A stretch of DNA of 64,000 bases from Favolaschia claudopus (GCA_037176885.1 JAWWNJ010000040.1:868001-932000); one strand, 5' to 3'; shown: positions 45,121 to 56,238, counted from the first letter of the stretch. Program-made: numbers and translations. The notes: generated by a model not told the origin, from the letters alone.

Positions 45121-46223
45121 TGCTCTTCCTCGGCGACTACAGACTCCGGCTCAGGGAGCGAGTCGGTGGTGGCAACCCGAGCCACCAGTTCGGAGAGGAG
45201 CTCGGACCCAAGCTGACGTATGACCTCGTCAAGGACATCAGCGGCTCGGACGTCAGCCGGGGTGGGGCAATCCCGGGCCAGGTGTGGACCGCCGCATCGG
45301 TAGCAGCCACGGGGAGGTCCTCTCCCGGAGCGCGTGCGATCAACGTCCATGGGGACTACCTGCGGGGGAGCAGGAGCTGGCATGGCCCGAGGAGGAGGCG
45401 CAGGGACAACAGGGAAGACACCTGCTGGACGTGAGCGAGCGGCTGGCGGAGCTGAGGGGGCTTTCGGGAGAAGCCCAGCAGCACGAGCCCGCACGTGTGA
45501 TTCGTACTGGCGGTACGCTCGGGTCCGCCAAGCCATGTAGTCGCGGAGGTCTGGGGGGTCGCTGGACGAGGTGATGGCCGCATTGATGGCAGGGTCAAGG
45601 CCAGAGCGGAACTTGGTGACCTTGACCAACGCGTCAGCAAACCCAGCAAGGTCGAAGAGGTCTTCAAAGTCATCAGTGTACTTGAAGACATCCCGGGAGC
45701 CCATATAGTATGCCCTAGACTCGAGTTTGTGTAGGGCGTGGTCCTGCTCGTTCTCCTCGACAAAGCGTGAGCAGAACTCCTTGGTGAAGGCGTCCCAGGT
45801 GAGGAAGGGGAAAGGGGTTTTGATGGACATGCGCTCAGCCCATTTTTGCGCAGAGTCTTTGGACATAAAGGACATGGTGAAACGCACTGCCTTTTCCTCG
45901 GACATCTCGCCACCTTCGACAAACGCCTCCGGAACCAGTCGGATGTAAGTCCGAGCTGAGTGAAGGAAGGCCCGGCCAGCCGAGCGGTCGCCGTCAAAGA
46001 CGAAAGGGGGGTTCGGTCGAAGGACCGTTTTTGCTGCCGGGGTGAGGTTGGCAAAGAGTCCTGGACTCTCGGCCGGAGGCTCTGGAGGAGCGGCAGGGGT
46101 CGGAGCAGTAGTAGTGGAAGGATTGGCAGCAGTTTGAAAAAGCTCGACCAGACGGTCAACAGTCCTCTCGAGCCTATCCATCCGCTCGGCGGCGGCTGCA
46201 GCAGCGGCGGCAGAGTCGGTCAT
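45096..46223 (-). CDS. gag: Gag
   Basis: 375 residues from ATG at 46,223. It opens with an Ala run (SAAAAAAAAERMDRLERTVD) leading into a short coiled coil, a Pro-rich stretch, the retrotransposon Gag core (RAFLHSARTYIRLVPEAFVE...FLTWDAFTKEFCSRFVEENE...AYYMGSRDVFKYTDDFEDLF) and a C-terminal CCHC zinc knuckle CYRCGGPHLARDC that binds the element RNA. It would assemble the virus-like particle in which reverse transcription takes place. The frame is intact. The 5' leader from the LTR is about 140 bp. The TGA stop overlaps the pol frame at the frameshift signal. Confidence 0.93.
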   Translation of the reverse strand: MTDSAAAAAAAAERMDRLERTVDRLVELFQTAANPSTTTAPTPAAPPEPPAESPGLFANLTPAAKTVLRPNPPFVFDGDRSAGRAFLHSARTYIRLVPEAFVEGGEMSEEKAVRFTMSFMSKDSAQKWAERMSIKTPFPFLTWDAFTKEFCSRFVEENEQDHALHKLESRAYYMGSRDVFKYTDDFEDLFDLAGFADALVKVTKFRSGLDPAINAAITSSSDPPDLRDYMAWRTRAYRQYESHVRARAAGLLPKAPSAPPAARSRPAGVFPVVPAPPPRAMPAPAPPQVVPMDVDRTRSGRGPPRGCYRCGGPHLARDCPTPADVRAADVLDEVIRQLGSELLSELVARVATTDSLPEPESVVAEEEQGFLTRDE

Positions 46224-46366
46224 GGTGGGTTCTAGAGAGGGGGAGGAGGGGGCAAGATTCGCGGTTTGCGCGTCCGAGACAGCAGAGGAGGAGTCCGACG
46301 AAGCGTCTGAAAAATCGCCAAAGCGCGCAATCTTGACCAGTTAATCCCTTGGAGCCTTTCTTCCGC

Positions 46367-46716
46367 TGTAAGGGCAACCTTTAGGACCCCAGATGTCTCG
46401 AGGGTCTAGCGAGGGAGAATCCAAAGTTAATTAAGAAGCTACTAAGAATACATCACACCGCACCTAGCGAGGGAGAATCCAAAGACAGTTGAAGTTGAAA
46501 GAGAAGAAAGGCTGAGGATTCCCACGCTAGGTGCAGTAAACATATAGTAACTAGTTCCCACAAGCTCGGAGCAATCGGCAATGATCCCGGGCCAAGTCAC
46601 ATGCCTTACTCCACGATGACATAGGGCTTTGGGGATTTGACGGGAAAGTGGGAAATCTGCAGGAGGCCTGCGTCATAGGTGGCTGTGTAGTGCCAAAAGA
46701 GGGAGTTCCCCTGACA
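46367..46716 (-). repeat. 5' LTR of the gypsy element
   Basis: Same family as the 3' LTR with an additional 17-bp ACAGTTGAAGTTGAAAG insertion. Promoter and polyadenylation functions are expected of an LTR but no clear TATA box was picked out. Confidence 0.93.
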
Positions 46717-47165
46717 CCGAGCCCGAACACGCAAACAAGCAGAGGATCAAGCGCGTTCGGGCTCGGGGCCCATATCTGTAACCTGTGAGAGAATTCAAAT
46801 ATTCTCGCTCCGAGGTTATGTTCGGTCGGTGAGCACACATATGAATCTTCAGAGAACTCGGAACTTGTGGTAACTAATTATTGCTGCTAATCTACTGAGC
46901 TTTTATACACTACAATGTTCATACTAGAATATTCTACAAGCTTCTTCAACTCGGGCTTTATCAGCAAATCCGGGCGGATCATAAATCAAGGTGGAATCGG
47001 CTTGATAATCCAACAATATTGGTGGGAAAATGTCACAAAACCGCCCTGTTACGCGTTACGAATTTTAAATAACTTCAATTCACAGGCCTGTGACGCGTTA
47101 CGTGAACCTACGGCCGAAATCTAGTGCTGCGTAAAATTGCCCAATGTAATTTACATTGAGCAATT
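46717..47165. other. No gene recognised
   Basis: Ends with GTAAAATTGCCCAATGTAATTTACATTGAGCAATTTACA (about 47,129-47,169), an interrupted inverted repeat similar in word content to 27,750-27,810. Confidence 0.35.
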
Positions 47166-48564
47166 TACAGTTGCGGCAAGATCAAATGTCTTACCTTTTA
47201 TGGAAATTCACATCAATCTCGACCTTTTTCGCAACCACATACCATATTAGCATATACTGTGGGGATAGATCTGCTGGGAGGCTCGTTAGCATACATTCTG
47301 CACTTCGAACCTTTTATTGCAATTTGCAATAATAATGTCCTTCCGCGAAAAATAAAAAAAAAGTTTTTAGTTTGAGGGGACCCACCTTTCGGAGGTTCGA
47401 GTCCGTCGGCCGACGACCTTTTTGGGTTTTCAATACATGTAAACAAAGGTTGATCTGGATGGTTTCAGTGTTCTCCGGGGTTCTGCTGTACAGAAAATCG
47501 GTCCTAAAAATTCAACATCAGCATCTATACTCATTATACGAGTTTTTTGAAGGTTGTTGATACATAATTCAACCGTGAAGGGTGTTGGAAGCCCCGAACC
47601 ATCAAAATTGGACATGATATTGGATTACTGACGGTGAGGAGAGGGGGTACATTGAATTTGTTGCGGCTACAATGGATAATATACAGGATTGACGCTCTAA
47701 GGAATTCTTCCTGTCGTTCTGCAGACTGCCATACACAGCCTGAGAGAGCGAGTGGTCAAATTTATGGCAATGCCCAGCATGCATCACTCTGCTTCAATCA
47801 GTGGCCATGTTGTCGCGCAGCTCATAGAGACATGCCATATCATCCACTGAGTATCCTATAGAAGTCCTAGCCTCAAATATATCTAACAGCAGATCAGGTC
47901 CAACACAACGTGAGCAACAAAGCAACTTGACCAGAGGAATGCTACTGATCAGTTCAACTTGAAATTGACTCTAGGGTATTGGTTCAACTGAGCAGCGTTT
48001 CTAGGAGGGCCAATGCATATTTACAAACATATACAGCTCCTGACTCTGTTATAGAAGAATATCATCCACACAAACACAAAATCTCGGAAGGGCTGAATTC
48101 GGTTCAACCCAAAGTACTCGCTGTAAATTCAGATATTCATTTTGTGTTCACATACAGTTGCGGCAAAATCAAATTACTTACCAAATATGGAAATTCTCAT
48201 CAATCCCCTCCTTTTGCACCCAGATGAATGGTTGTTTCATGCGGTAAGCGGACAGAAATAGTTAGAGGCTCCATCTTGTACGCCTGGTGTAGAAAAACTT
48301 GTGTCTTTGCATTGATGTTGGCTGGATAGCCGCCAAGTTTGTGTATCAAAGTGCGGCCAAAATCAGTTGGAAGTACAGTACTTGCTTTCTTGTTCTCCGC
48401 TGCTGTCTTGATCATCGACTTCGTCTTGTTCGGGTACGTCTTCTTGCTCATCGGGTTATATTTTATTCATTTATCGCCCCTTAGTCTGTCCGACGACACA
48501 TCCGCAACGACGGTACAGTTGCGGCGAAATCAATTTACTTACCAAATATGGAAATTCCCATCAA
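47166..48564. repeat. Three same-strand ends of a TACAGTTGCGGCAAAATC family
   Basis: About 51-bp copies at 47,166-47,216, 48,153-48,203 and 48,514-48,564, each TACAGTTGCGGC...AAATC...CTTACC...TATGGAAATTC.CATCAA. They resemble the inverted ends of the complete TA-flanked MITE at 58,885-59,266. All three face the same way and no opposite end was found, so they are solo or nested ends of a Tc1/mariner-like family. The rest of the interval shows no gene. Confidence 0.65.
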
Positions 48565-49159
48565 AGCTGCCCTACTGCACAGAAAAACGACTCACTGGTC
48601 GGCGGAAACGGGATGATTTGGGGCTGAAGAGAAAGCGGATAATTCTATTGAGAAACCCGGGCTGCAGGCAGAAACCCTCCCCATATATGGTTATATTGCA
48701 GAAACCGCCCACGCAAAGTTTGACGATTTCTGAACAGAAACCCACGTCGCCTGTAATGCCCAACTTAGACCGGCCATTGCGAGCTCAAATGAGGGTCAAT
48801 TCCATTGGACCGAAACGCAGACTAGGTCTATTTTCCAAGTATTGATTATTACTTACGGTTATTTTCATTGGATCCGGCCCGAATGTTTGGCGCCGAAGCC
48901 AATGACTTTAGGGGCGCTGTATTCGCATTCAACGATTTTGCAAGCCCCTCACATATCTACATCCCCCTTGACAGCCTCCGTCGAAAGGAGTCGTCTACAT
49001 CGCTACCAGTACGTTCCTTTTCTGAGTACATATTACATACTGCTGCTCCATTGCTCAACCATGGGAAGGGACATGCTGCGTGAGCCCATCGCTGAGTTTT
49101 TGGGCGTTGCAACCCAGTGAGGCTGCAACAAGTCCCGAGTTTGCATTTACTTACGAAAT
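48565..49159. other. No gene recognised
   Basis: Short frames without recognisable domains; possible decayed 5' portion of the family X relative that follows. Confidence 0.3.
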
Positions 49160-49603
49160 CTCCCGGCTATAACTTACTTGCAGTTGATGCCGTCGCATCT
49201 GTACTGCATGTTCGTTCGACACTGTGCTTTGGTTTCACATCTGCGGAGATGGACTGCTGCGCAGCCTGTCGTGATCTGGATAAAAGTATAGCAGTTGTTA
49301 ATTCATGGGCTATGGAATCATTTCACAGAAAGCCGGTCTCTCGACTGAATCACGATCAACTTATTGCAAAGCTGGAAGACACTCATCGGCAATTTGAGAA
49401 CGAGAGAATGAAGGTTGAATATACAATTCTGGTGATACAAACACATTGACTCGCTTTGCACAGAAACTGAACCTGAGCAAGTATACGGACCGTGCGCGAA
49501 AGCGAAGCGAGGATTACGCACAGTTGATCGAGTTCATATCCACCACGACAGTGCCCGGCCTTCCGCGGCTTCTTTCGACCGCATATCAAGAGCGCTGGGG
49601 TAC

Positions 49604-50107
49604 ATTCACCTATGATGCCTGCCCCGAAAAATCTGGGATTTGGGACATCTTATCCGGACCTCAAATGGGGAAGATCTTATCCGAATCCGAACCAGGCCTT
49701 CCAAGAGGTCGATGCTTTATCCGGACGGTGAACCAGGCCTAAAAAAATCGGCTAAAATCGCAAAAATTCGCAATTTATCTCTTGACGCGTCTGGGTGGCT
49801 CCTCTAGCTCCTTTGAGTAATGCGGAAGCTTGTCATGTAGTTTGAATGCTGTTCTTCGCTTTTTGAGGTGCGCTTGCCGAATTTTGCGGCACCTGATTCC
49901 CGAAAGAGTCTCGGGTATCTTTTATCCGAATCTGAACCAGCCTTGGCCCCCAGCCTCCATGATTTATCCGAATTGTGGGGCAGGGTTGGCGTCGTCGATG
50001 GTCGATTTCTTATCCGAATCCGGGCAGGGTGCGCGCAATTTTTGGGCATGTTTTATCCGAATCGAAAATTTCGCGGGCAGGCATCATAGGTGGTTGTCGG
50101 GGGTCCT
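49604..50107. mobile_element. MULE-like MITE, copy 2, with 10-bp target duplication
   Basis: GCTGGGGTAC is present at 49,594-49,603 and 50,108-50,117. Removing the element and one copy rejoins the host frame exactly (QERWG-TQKILQ). The sequence is the second member of the 7277-7885 family. A 9-10-bp duplication is typical of Mutator-like elements; the inverted repeats are short and internal, so that assignment is tentative. Confidence 0.85.
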
Positions 50108-51001
50108 GCTGGGGTACCCAGAAGATTCTGCAACAGGCCAAACTCGCAGCCAAGGGGAAATTACATCCTCGTAACTACACTCCGCTAGAGCGCAATCTTT
50201 CCGTGCTCATCTATGAATTCGGCGGTGCTGCTGCCCTCCACGCACTGAATAAATCTCCCTTCATGCTCCCTTCTCGCTTCGCAATCGCTGATCGACGGCG
50301 AGAACTCTCGCTCACTGTCACAGTTGGCAAAGTCAAGATTTTAGACATTCTTGAAAACATTGAGATTTTGTTCATTTGTTCAAACGCGGAGCGGATAAAG
50401 AACCGCTCCAACGAGTGGGGATAACCCTCTCTCAGGATGAAGTTGCCGGCGATGGGCGTCTCGCTTACTTGAACACCGACGAAATTGCCGGGATGTGTGA
50501 GCACTCAATCACGGGGCTGGAGAGCTATGAAATGGGCTCTGATCTCACGTCGGTCGTTGCCGCTGCCAAAGCCATCCGAGAGGGAAAAATCCACGTAGGA
50601 AAAGAGTTCAGTGTTGCGGCATTCGCGCGCCATGCCGAAACGGATTACGGAGCCAAACCCGTGCTGCTGATGCCAACATGCAAGGTGGGGGATTGGCGAA
50701 CAGCTGCACAGAATATTCAGAAGCTTCTATATGCCTGGAAGATATCACCGTACGGCGCCCAACTCCACGGAGACGTGCAGTCAATTGCAACCGACGGAGA
50801 CCGGAAGCGATGCGCAGCCTTGTATCTTATCTGTATGAATCGAAAACTGCAGCCTGGAGATGCTCTCTACGACCTGCTCGCAGGTCTCGATGGTCTCAAT
50901 CTGTTTACTGGTGAAGGCGGCATCACAATTGATATGGACTTGAAGCATCTTCTCAAAAGTCAGTATGCACGTTCTTCTTACTACGGATGTTTGACAAGCA
51001 A

Positions 51002-51454
51002 TAGAGAGTTTGCGGTGAGCCGCCAGAAGCCACCTGGTGGCTCCAACGGCATGCGGATTGGAGCGGCTACGTCATGTGGCGGCTCGTTTGACGGCTCGTC
51101 GCGCGCGTTCCTTAGCACAATTTTGAGGTTGGGTACCTTGCATACTTGATTATACCTTCAGCCAATGAGAGTTCGTTGTCCAAACATGCATAATTGTTTT
51201 GGATTGAAGCAATTTCCAGCGTCAACCGAAGTCTTGAGCTCGAATGTGCGATAGCGTCAGATTTTCGGGTCCAATTTTCTTCGCGTGTGTATGGTTCAAT
51301 ATAGAGATGACTAAGTTCTAAGAATAGACTCGCAAAACGAAATTTGAACCAGTCTTACCAGCCGTCAAACGAGCCGCCAGACAGCATAGCCGCTCCAATC
51401 CGCATGCCGTTGGAGCCACCAGGTGGCTTCTGGCGGCTCACCGCAAACTCTCTA
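51002..51454. mobile_element. Foldback-type MITE with long inverted repeats
   Basis: TAGAGAGTTTGCGGTGAGCC... at the left is repeated inverted at the right for about 95 bp, including GCCACCTGGTGGCTCC, itself palindromic, and GGCGGCTCGTTTGACGGCT. The first ~68 bases are identical by eye. No clear target duplication. It lies in the intron following DLKHLLK of the pseudogene. Confidence 0.85.
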
Positions 51455-51519
51455 ATATCAATCAGGGGACTGCAAATCTGTATGCTCAAAAGAGGGTATC
51501 CTTGTCAACGGTGTGGTTA

Positions 51520-52830
51520 TCAACAAGAATCTACTCGCACAGTGGCTCGAAAAATTGTCCGGCCGCGGTCGAGAACGTGACCACCCGTCCTACCAAAGAT
51601 CGAAGTCAGGTTACCCTGTTGGGCTAGCTTCTGTACGGAAATGAGGGAGATCTGGAATGAGGGGAGGTATAGGACGTTCGAGAGTGTGAGGAGTGTCTGT
51701 TTGCCTTTGACAGTGCTGAGGAGCTGAATTTCCCCAATCCCAGTGGCGTCAGCGAACGACTCATCCCCAAAGCGTACTTTTCTCGGGGGGTCAAGCTGCT
51801 GAAAGGTCTTAGCTATGAACCACTCCAGGACCGGTACCATGTGTGTTGACGCGCCGGTGTCAAGGACTATTGTGTAGACGAGGGCAGGTGTCGTTTCACT
51901 CGCAGCATAAGCTCCAATGCGTTTTGCAAGGTCCTTCGATACAGAGTTTCCGAATGCAGTAACATAATGTCCGCTCTCATCGCCCCCTGCATTTAGCGCC
52001 TTTGCCCCGTCCTCCTCCGCCTTCTTCTTGAGATCGCGGCAGTCCTTGGTGTCATGATAGCAAAGGCCGTGGACTTGGCACTTCTTCGTGGGGCCACCGG
52101 TTTTCTTCCCTTTGTAGTTCGTCGACGAAGACGGCACTGCAGCTGCGAGCGCAGACTCCTGTGGGCCAGTGATGATGGGGTTCCCCAACTCGGCTCTGAT
52201 GCGCTGCTCAGCTTCGGAGAACTTGAGCTTTCCGCCCTGGGGAACACTGTTGACGGTCTGGGAGACGAACAGTCTCCACCCAGTCGTGTCTGGCAGTGAT
52301 TTGAGCAGGATCCATGCCATGAACTCATCGTCGACCGGCCGGGACATACTTGTCAGCGTCAGGCTGCCCGATCGAAGTTTGGTGAGGTGGTCGTCGAGCT
52401 TGGTGGAAGGGTCCCACTTGGCCTCTAGCATTTGGACCAGGGTGAAGAAAGCAGTGGCACCAACGTTGACCTTCTCGTACTCCTTGACAATGGCCTCCCA
52501 TGTTTCCTTTGCGCCAGTGAGATGAGCGACGGATATGAGAATGGGGTTGGAGATGAACTTGTGGATGATACCACGAGCTCGGGCATCGCGTACACGGAAA
52601 GAGTCACGGATAGCGCTAGTGGAAGTGGTTACGACACCATAGATGGCAGAGACAGTGCTGGCAGATGCAGCGGCGGATTCTGCGGCCGCCTGAGTCGCCG
52701 CGTTGTCCTCCCCAGAGATGATGAGGCCAACCTTCTCTCGGGCAAACTCTCCCTCCATTCGAATCTTCCAGATTGGATAGTTTTCTGCCCCGACCAGCAC
52801 CGGAGTGGTGGGTTCGGATGTAGTCGCCAT
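51520..52830 (-). pseudogene. Ty1/copia Gag and protease, truncated
   Basis: 436 codons from ATG at 52,830. Gag region of the UBN2 type (NYPIWKIRMEGEF...AKETWEAIVKEYEKVNVGAT...FMAWILLKSLPDTTGW), a variant knuckle KCQVHGLCYHDTKDC, then an aspartic protease with VLDTGASTHMVP and the start of the GAG-pre-integrase region (LSNVLYLPSFQISLISVQKL). Integrase, reverse transcriptase and the other LTR are absent: coding sequence ends where it meets the family X pseudogene at about 51,545. It would have formed particles and processed the polyprotein; the remnant cannot move by itself. Confidence 0.88.
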
Positions 52831-52984
52831 GTCTGGCGGATGACGTGGCCTGGAGTTGCGAGCGTTTGCAGACTCCTGCGGCTGGTTGGTTTTGCTGTTG
52901 AGCTGTGTAGCGTCCGGCTAGCGTTGCGCAGTGAAACTGGCGTCCTATGAGGGCCCGTAACCTCTCAGAACCGGACGTCCGTCC

Positions 52985-53148
52985 TAGACAGAATACACGA
53001 TTAGCTCAGCGTCGTGTTAGTTAACAACAACAGCTCTATTATGCACCTAGACAGAATACACGATTAGCTAGGGAATACTGTAAGTAATGTATTCTTGGGT
53101 ACAGAATAATAGAAGCCTCACCTCAGCGTCGTGTTACTTAGTTAACAA
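52985..53148 (-). repeat. 5' LTR region of the copia element, partly duplicated
   Basis: TAGACAGAATACACGATTAGCT...CAGCGTCGTGTTA...GTTAACAACA occurs at 52,985-53,028 and again at 53,047-53,148. The first copy lacks about 56 bp present in the middle of the second. Read on the minus strand, the LTR starts TGTTGTTAACTAAGTAACAC. It lies about 150 bp upstream of the copia ATG. Confidence 0.65.
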
Positions 53149-53311
53149 CAACAGCTGAGGAAAAGCTTGGCGCGTGATGTGACGTGACATGTCACCGCTA
53201 GCGATGACGCAGTTGGATTCAGAGTTGCGGAGCCTGAAATCCACTTGCGTCATAGTTGCCTAAAGATAGATTTCAGGTTTGGCTCGCTCGCTTCCCGTTG
53301 GTTTCGACAGC
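53148..53311. repeat. Dispersed repeat shared with 27.83-28.01 kb
   Basis: Starts ACAGCTGAGGAAAAGCTTGGC and ends GCTTCCCGTTGGTTTCGACAG, as in the first copy, but with an unrelated middle containing GATGACGCAGTT and CTTGCGTCAT. Confidence 0.6.
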
Positions 53312-55914
53312 CATTATCTAGCAGCCACAGGGCCCGCACTTTGAAGATATGTCTGAATGGCATAGTGAGGGAGAGAGGAAGCAGCGCAGCGCAAGAGAGG
53401 GTCACGATTATCTGATTCGGATACCGGCTACAACATTGCGGCCGAAACTTCCATATAGGTGCATCATATCACTGCATCAAAAGTCGAAACCGCACGAAAA
53501 AAACCCGCGCATGCCAAGGTATTCCGGAACAGCTGTAAAAACGGACTACATTTTCTTCCGAAAATAATTTTATGCAATGTTCTGGGGAAGGAAACCGACC
53601 AATGCAGCAGCGCCGTAGTGGTTGGAGGCGCATGCATTGAGATCGGTAGCTTACTGCGTGAAGGTCCCGGAACTTAGTTACTTAAATTGAAAATACGCAA
53701 GTAAACGATATGGTGAGGTATGACGGACCGTTAGTTGCAAAAATCCAACCACAAATATTTTTTCGGAGAGCAAAATATTTTTTTGGCAAAGTGCTCGGAC
53801 AAGCCTAGGGCTGCAGGGGTATTAATATGGACTAGGGGCCTCTGGGAGGTATTCCCTCGCAGGATCGCGTCTATTTCGTGCTGGGCGGTATATATGAATA
53901 TTGCTTGCTTTGCTGGCTTAAAAACTCATCTCAGAATCTACCTCAAGCTTGTGGCGTCGATAACTTAAAGGGGACTGGGTAAAATTAGCAAGAAAAAAAA
54001 AAAAGGAAAAATACAACGAGGAAAAATAAATTGCAAGTGGGAGGAATTGAACCAAAAGGGTGATCAACCAATACCTCTTCAATTCAGAACGAAACCTATA
54101 CACCAAGTAGCTATGCATTGGAAGCTCTTCGCAAATGACTGCAACGACAAAAAAGTTGGTTGAAGGAACAACATCTGATCGACGCATTTCCCAGCCGAGC
54201 AAAATTCCCATTTCGGGAACGTACAGTGCCGGACACGCAAAGTCGACAGCTTTGATCTTCCATTTATGGAAGGTGTGACACATGCCCAGGCGGCTAGTTT
54301 TCTGTGTAAACATGCTGTTATAGCCGATTTCCCCAAAACTCAAAATCAAAAAAAATTGACCCTAAAATTTTGGCCGAACACCGAAATTTCATGGGAAAAT
54401 TACGAAACATAGCGCAATCGACTCCGTTAATCGAGCTGGTTCTGTCCCTAATAACATCAAAGCAATTTCACGAGCCGTTTTGGCACAAATTCCTTGGGAA
54501 ACATTACCGTATTTGGACAACTTACTCGTAGTGAGAAAAAGTCATTTCTTTGACTGATCTCGGGCGTCTTTGCACCTTTTTGTATGATTCCAGGTGCTGG
54601 GTGTGTGTAAAATGCACCTGCGACAAATTACTGACCATCACCAAGATCATAAATAATTGATGTTTGGCTAAAAACAGCCAACCAACTCCGAGATTGATTT
54701 TTCCAACTCAGCAAGAGAGTTTTTTCACAGAAACACGTCCCACCCAGGGTGTACCTCTAATCAAACTATTGAGATTCAGAACTTGGATGAAGCAAAACGG
54801 TGCAGCCATTAAGGAATCGTGGAAGACTCCTAGAAAGACTCGAGGGAGCGATCAAGAACTTCGGACAGTCGTCGGCGTGCCGTGCGCCAGGCGACATGGT
54901 GGTCGGGAAGAGGAGAGTCACGTCACGTCACTCCGCCGTCACAAGACCTTGCAATTCCCTTCGCAAGCTACAGGAAGTGCGCCCATCTTGTTCTCTCGCT
55001 TCGTCACTCATCAGGAGTCGAGGTAGCCCGTATATTTTCTGGGCAAGGAGAGATCAGCGGGGGCCAAGATCCGGAACCGCTGAGCTCCTGGTCGTGGGCG
55101 TGGGATGCACGAGAATGAACCCAAGAAGAAGACGCCAGGCGAGGGCATCCCAGAGGACCACGACTAACCCAAATGACGGCGGCTGATGATTGCCAATATA
55201 ATGCTTCAGACCGGAGCTTCAACTGCCTTCAAGTTCGGTTGAATAATCGGGAGTTGTTGGGGCGTCGGCGACTCGGAGAAGAATTCCAACGGCGAAATAG
55301 TGGTAAGCGGCCAGGAAGCGGTATGACGAGAAATGAAGTTGCTGCGACAGAGCAAACAAATGATGAATGAGAAGGGAGATTTAGGCCCGGGAATCATGAC
55401 GGGTTCGGAATAAACGATCCAGGAAATCCAGAAAGTGTTGACAATTGTGACTGAAGTGAATGTGAAGCAGAGGATGTGCCAGCGGGCCTGAGTCGCCAGA
55501 TTATCATGTGTCGATGTGTCCCAAGTTATGGAAGGGATTCTACGAGGTTTTGAAAACCACTAGTGTTCTGTGTGGGTGGAGATGGGAGCTCAAAGTAGCA
55601 TGGTTGAGTCTGAATGCGAGAGTCCAGGAAATATCGACGCAGTGTCGATTGAGATGGTGAATCTGTAGGACCGAACTCAAAAACAGTCACGCAAGGTTTG
55701 CGTATGTCGAGAGGTTCCCAATTAATCTGAGAGCCCGGTGAACGTAGTAAGCAGCGAGCCAGTGCACGATATGCTTCGTTGGGCACGGGATTCTAGACAT
55801 TCGGATTGTGCCCTATCTGTGTACTTAGAATGCTTGAAACCGCCTTCATTGTCGTGCAGAGACCGAGAAGGAATAATTTTGATGGCACCTTCCTTAAAAG
55901 GCAAGAAACTTGAT
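53312..55914. other. No gene recognised
   Basis: Short frames only. A minus-strand frame at 53,918-54,349 (143 codons) has a hydrophobic stretch but no known domain and spans a run of 12 A. A box B-like GGTTCAATTCC lies on the minus strand at about 54,045-54,055 without a matching box A or stems. Confidence 0.35.
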
Positions 55915-56238
55915 TTAGCCGCAACAGGCGTACAGAAGTTTTTGTATATTGTGTGCCGCTGTTCGCCAATCCCCTCTCTTGCAGGTAGGCATCAACAGCA
56001 CAGGCTTGGCACCGGAGTCCGTTTCAGCATGGCGGGCGAATGCCGCAACACTGAACTCCTTTCCGACGTGCACCTTTCCATCTCGAATGGCCTTGGCTCC
56101 AGCAAGAACGGATGTGAGCTCGGAGCCCATTTTATAACTCTCCAGCTCCGTGATTGCGTGTTCGCACATCCCGGCAATCTCGTCGGTGTCCTTCAGATAA
56201 CAGAGCTGTCCATCACCGGCAATCAAACAATCAATCAA
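55915..56238 (-). pseudogene. Fragment of a family X relative
   Basis: Encodes AGDGQLCYLKDTDEIAGMCE...MGSELTSVLAGAKAIRDGKV HVGKEFSVAAFARHAE...AKPVLLMPTCKRGDWRTAAH NIQKLL, closely matching the part of the 49.2-51.6-kb pseudogene between its DEVA and TDGD motifs. Both ends are cut, and a terminus of the TA-flanked element lies just to the right. No function expected. Confidence 0.75.

Larger units (their letters stand above)
40810..46716 (-). mobile_element. Ty3/gypsy chromovirus with both LTRs
   Basis: 5.9-kb LTR retrotransposon on the minus strand. LTRs: 40,810-41,141 (3' LTR, 332 bp) and 46,367-46,716 (5' LTR, 350 bp), both TG..CA. By eye they differ by six substitutions, one single-base indel and one 17-bp indel. 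A polypurine tract AAGGGGGGGATGA abuts the 3' LTR. Order inside: gag, protease, reverse transcriptase, RNase H, integrase, chromodomain. Flanking pentamers (CCTTG and CCGAG) do not match, so the target duplication is lost or the copy has recombined. A small deletion in pol makes it non-autonomous. Confidence 0.95.
49160..51565 (+). pseudogene. Old relative of the family X gene, broken by two MITEs
   Basis: Segments in order: VLHVRSTLCFGFTSAEMDCC...CRDL, NDQLIAKLEDTHRQFENERMK, an intron (about 49,413-49,464), KLNLSKYTDRARKRSEDYAQ...GLPRLLSTAYQERWG, a MITE (49,604-50,107), TQKILQQAKLAAKG...EFGGAAALHALNKSPFMLPS, then a shifted frame with LSQDEVAGDGRLAYLNTDEI, SIATDGDRKRCAAL and DMDLKHLLK, an intron containing a second MITE, and finally GILVNGVVINKNLLAQWLEK. 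The motifs (DEVA, TDGD, DLKH) and two intron positions correspond to those of the intact gene at 17,093-21,691. Frame shifts and the abrupt end against the copia element make it a pseudogene. Confidence 0.78.

Noticed and set aside
40805..46721. 5-bp target duplication of the gypsy element
   Set aside because: CCTTG and CCGAG match at only three of five positions, so I do not claim a duplication.
47385..47400. Box B-like GGTTCGAGTCC suggesting a tRNA gene
   Set aside because: No box A at a suitable distance and the T-stem does not pair.
54030..54110. tRNA-like T-arm on the minus strand (GGTTCAATTCC)
   Set aside because: No acceptor, D or anticodon stem could be formed convincingly; a mitochondrial-type fragment cannot be excluded but is not supported.
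53918..54349. 143-codon minus-strand frame with hydrophobic stretch
   Set aside because: Crosses a poly-A run, has no homology I recognise and no clear gene structure.
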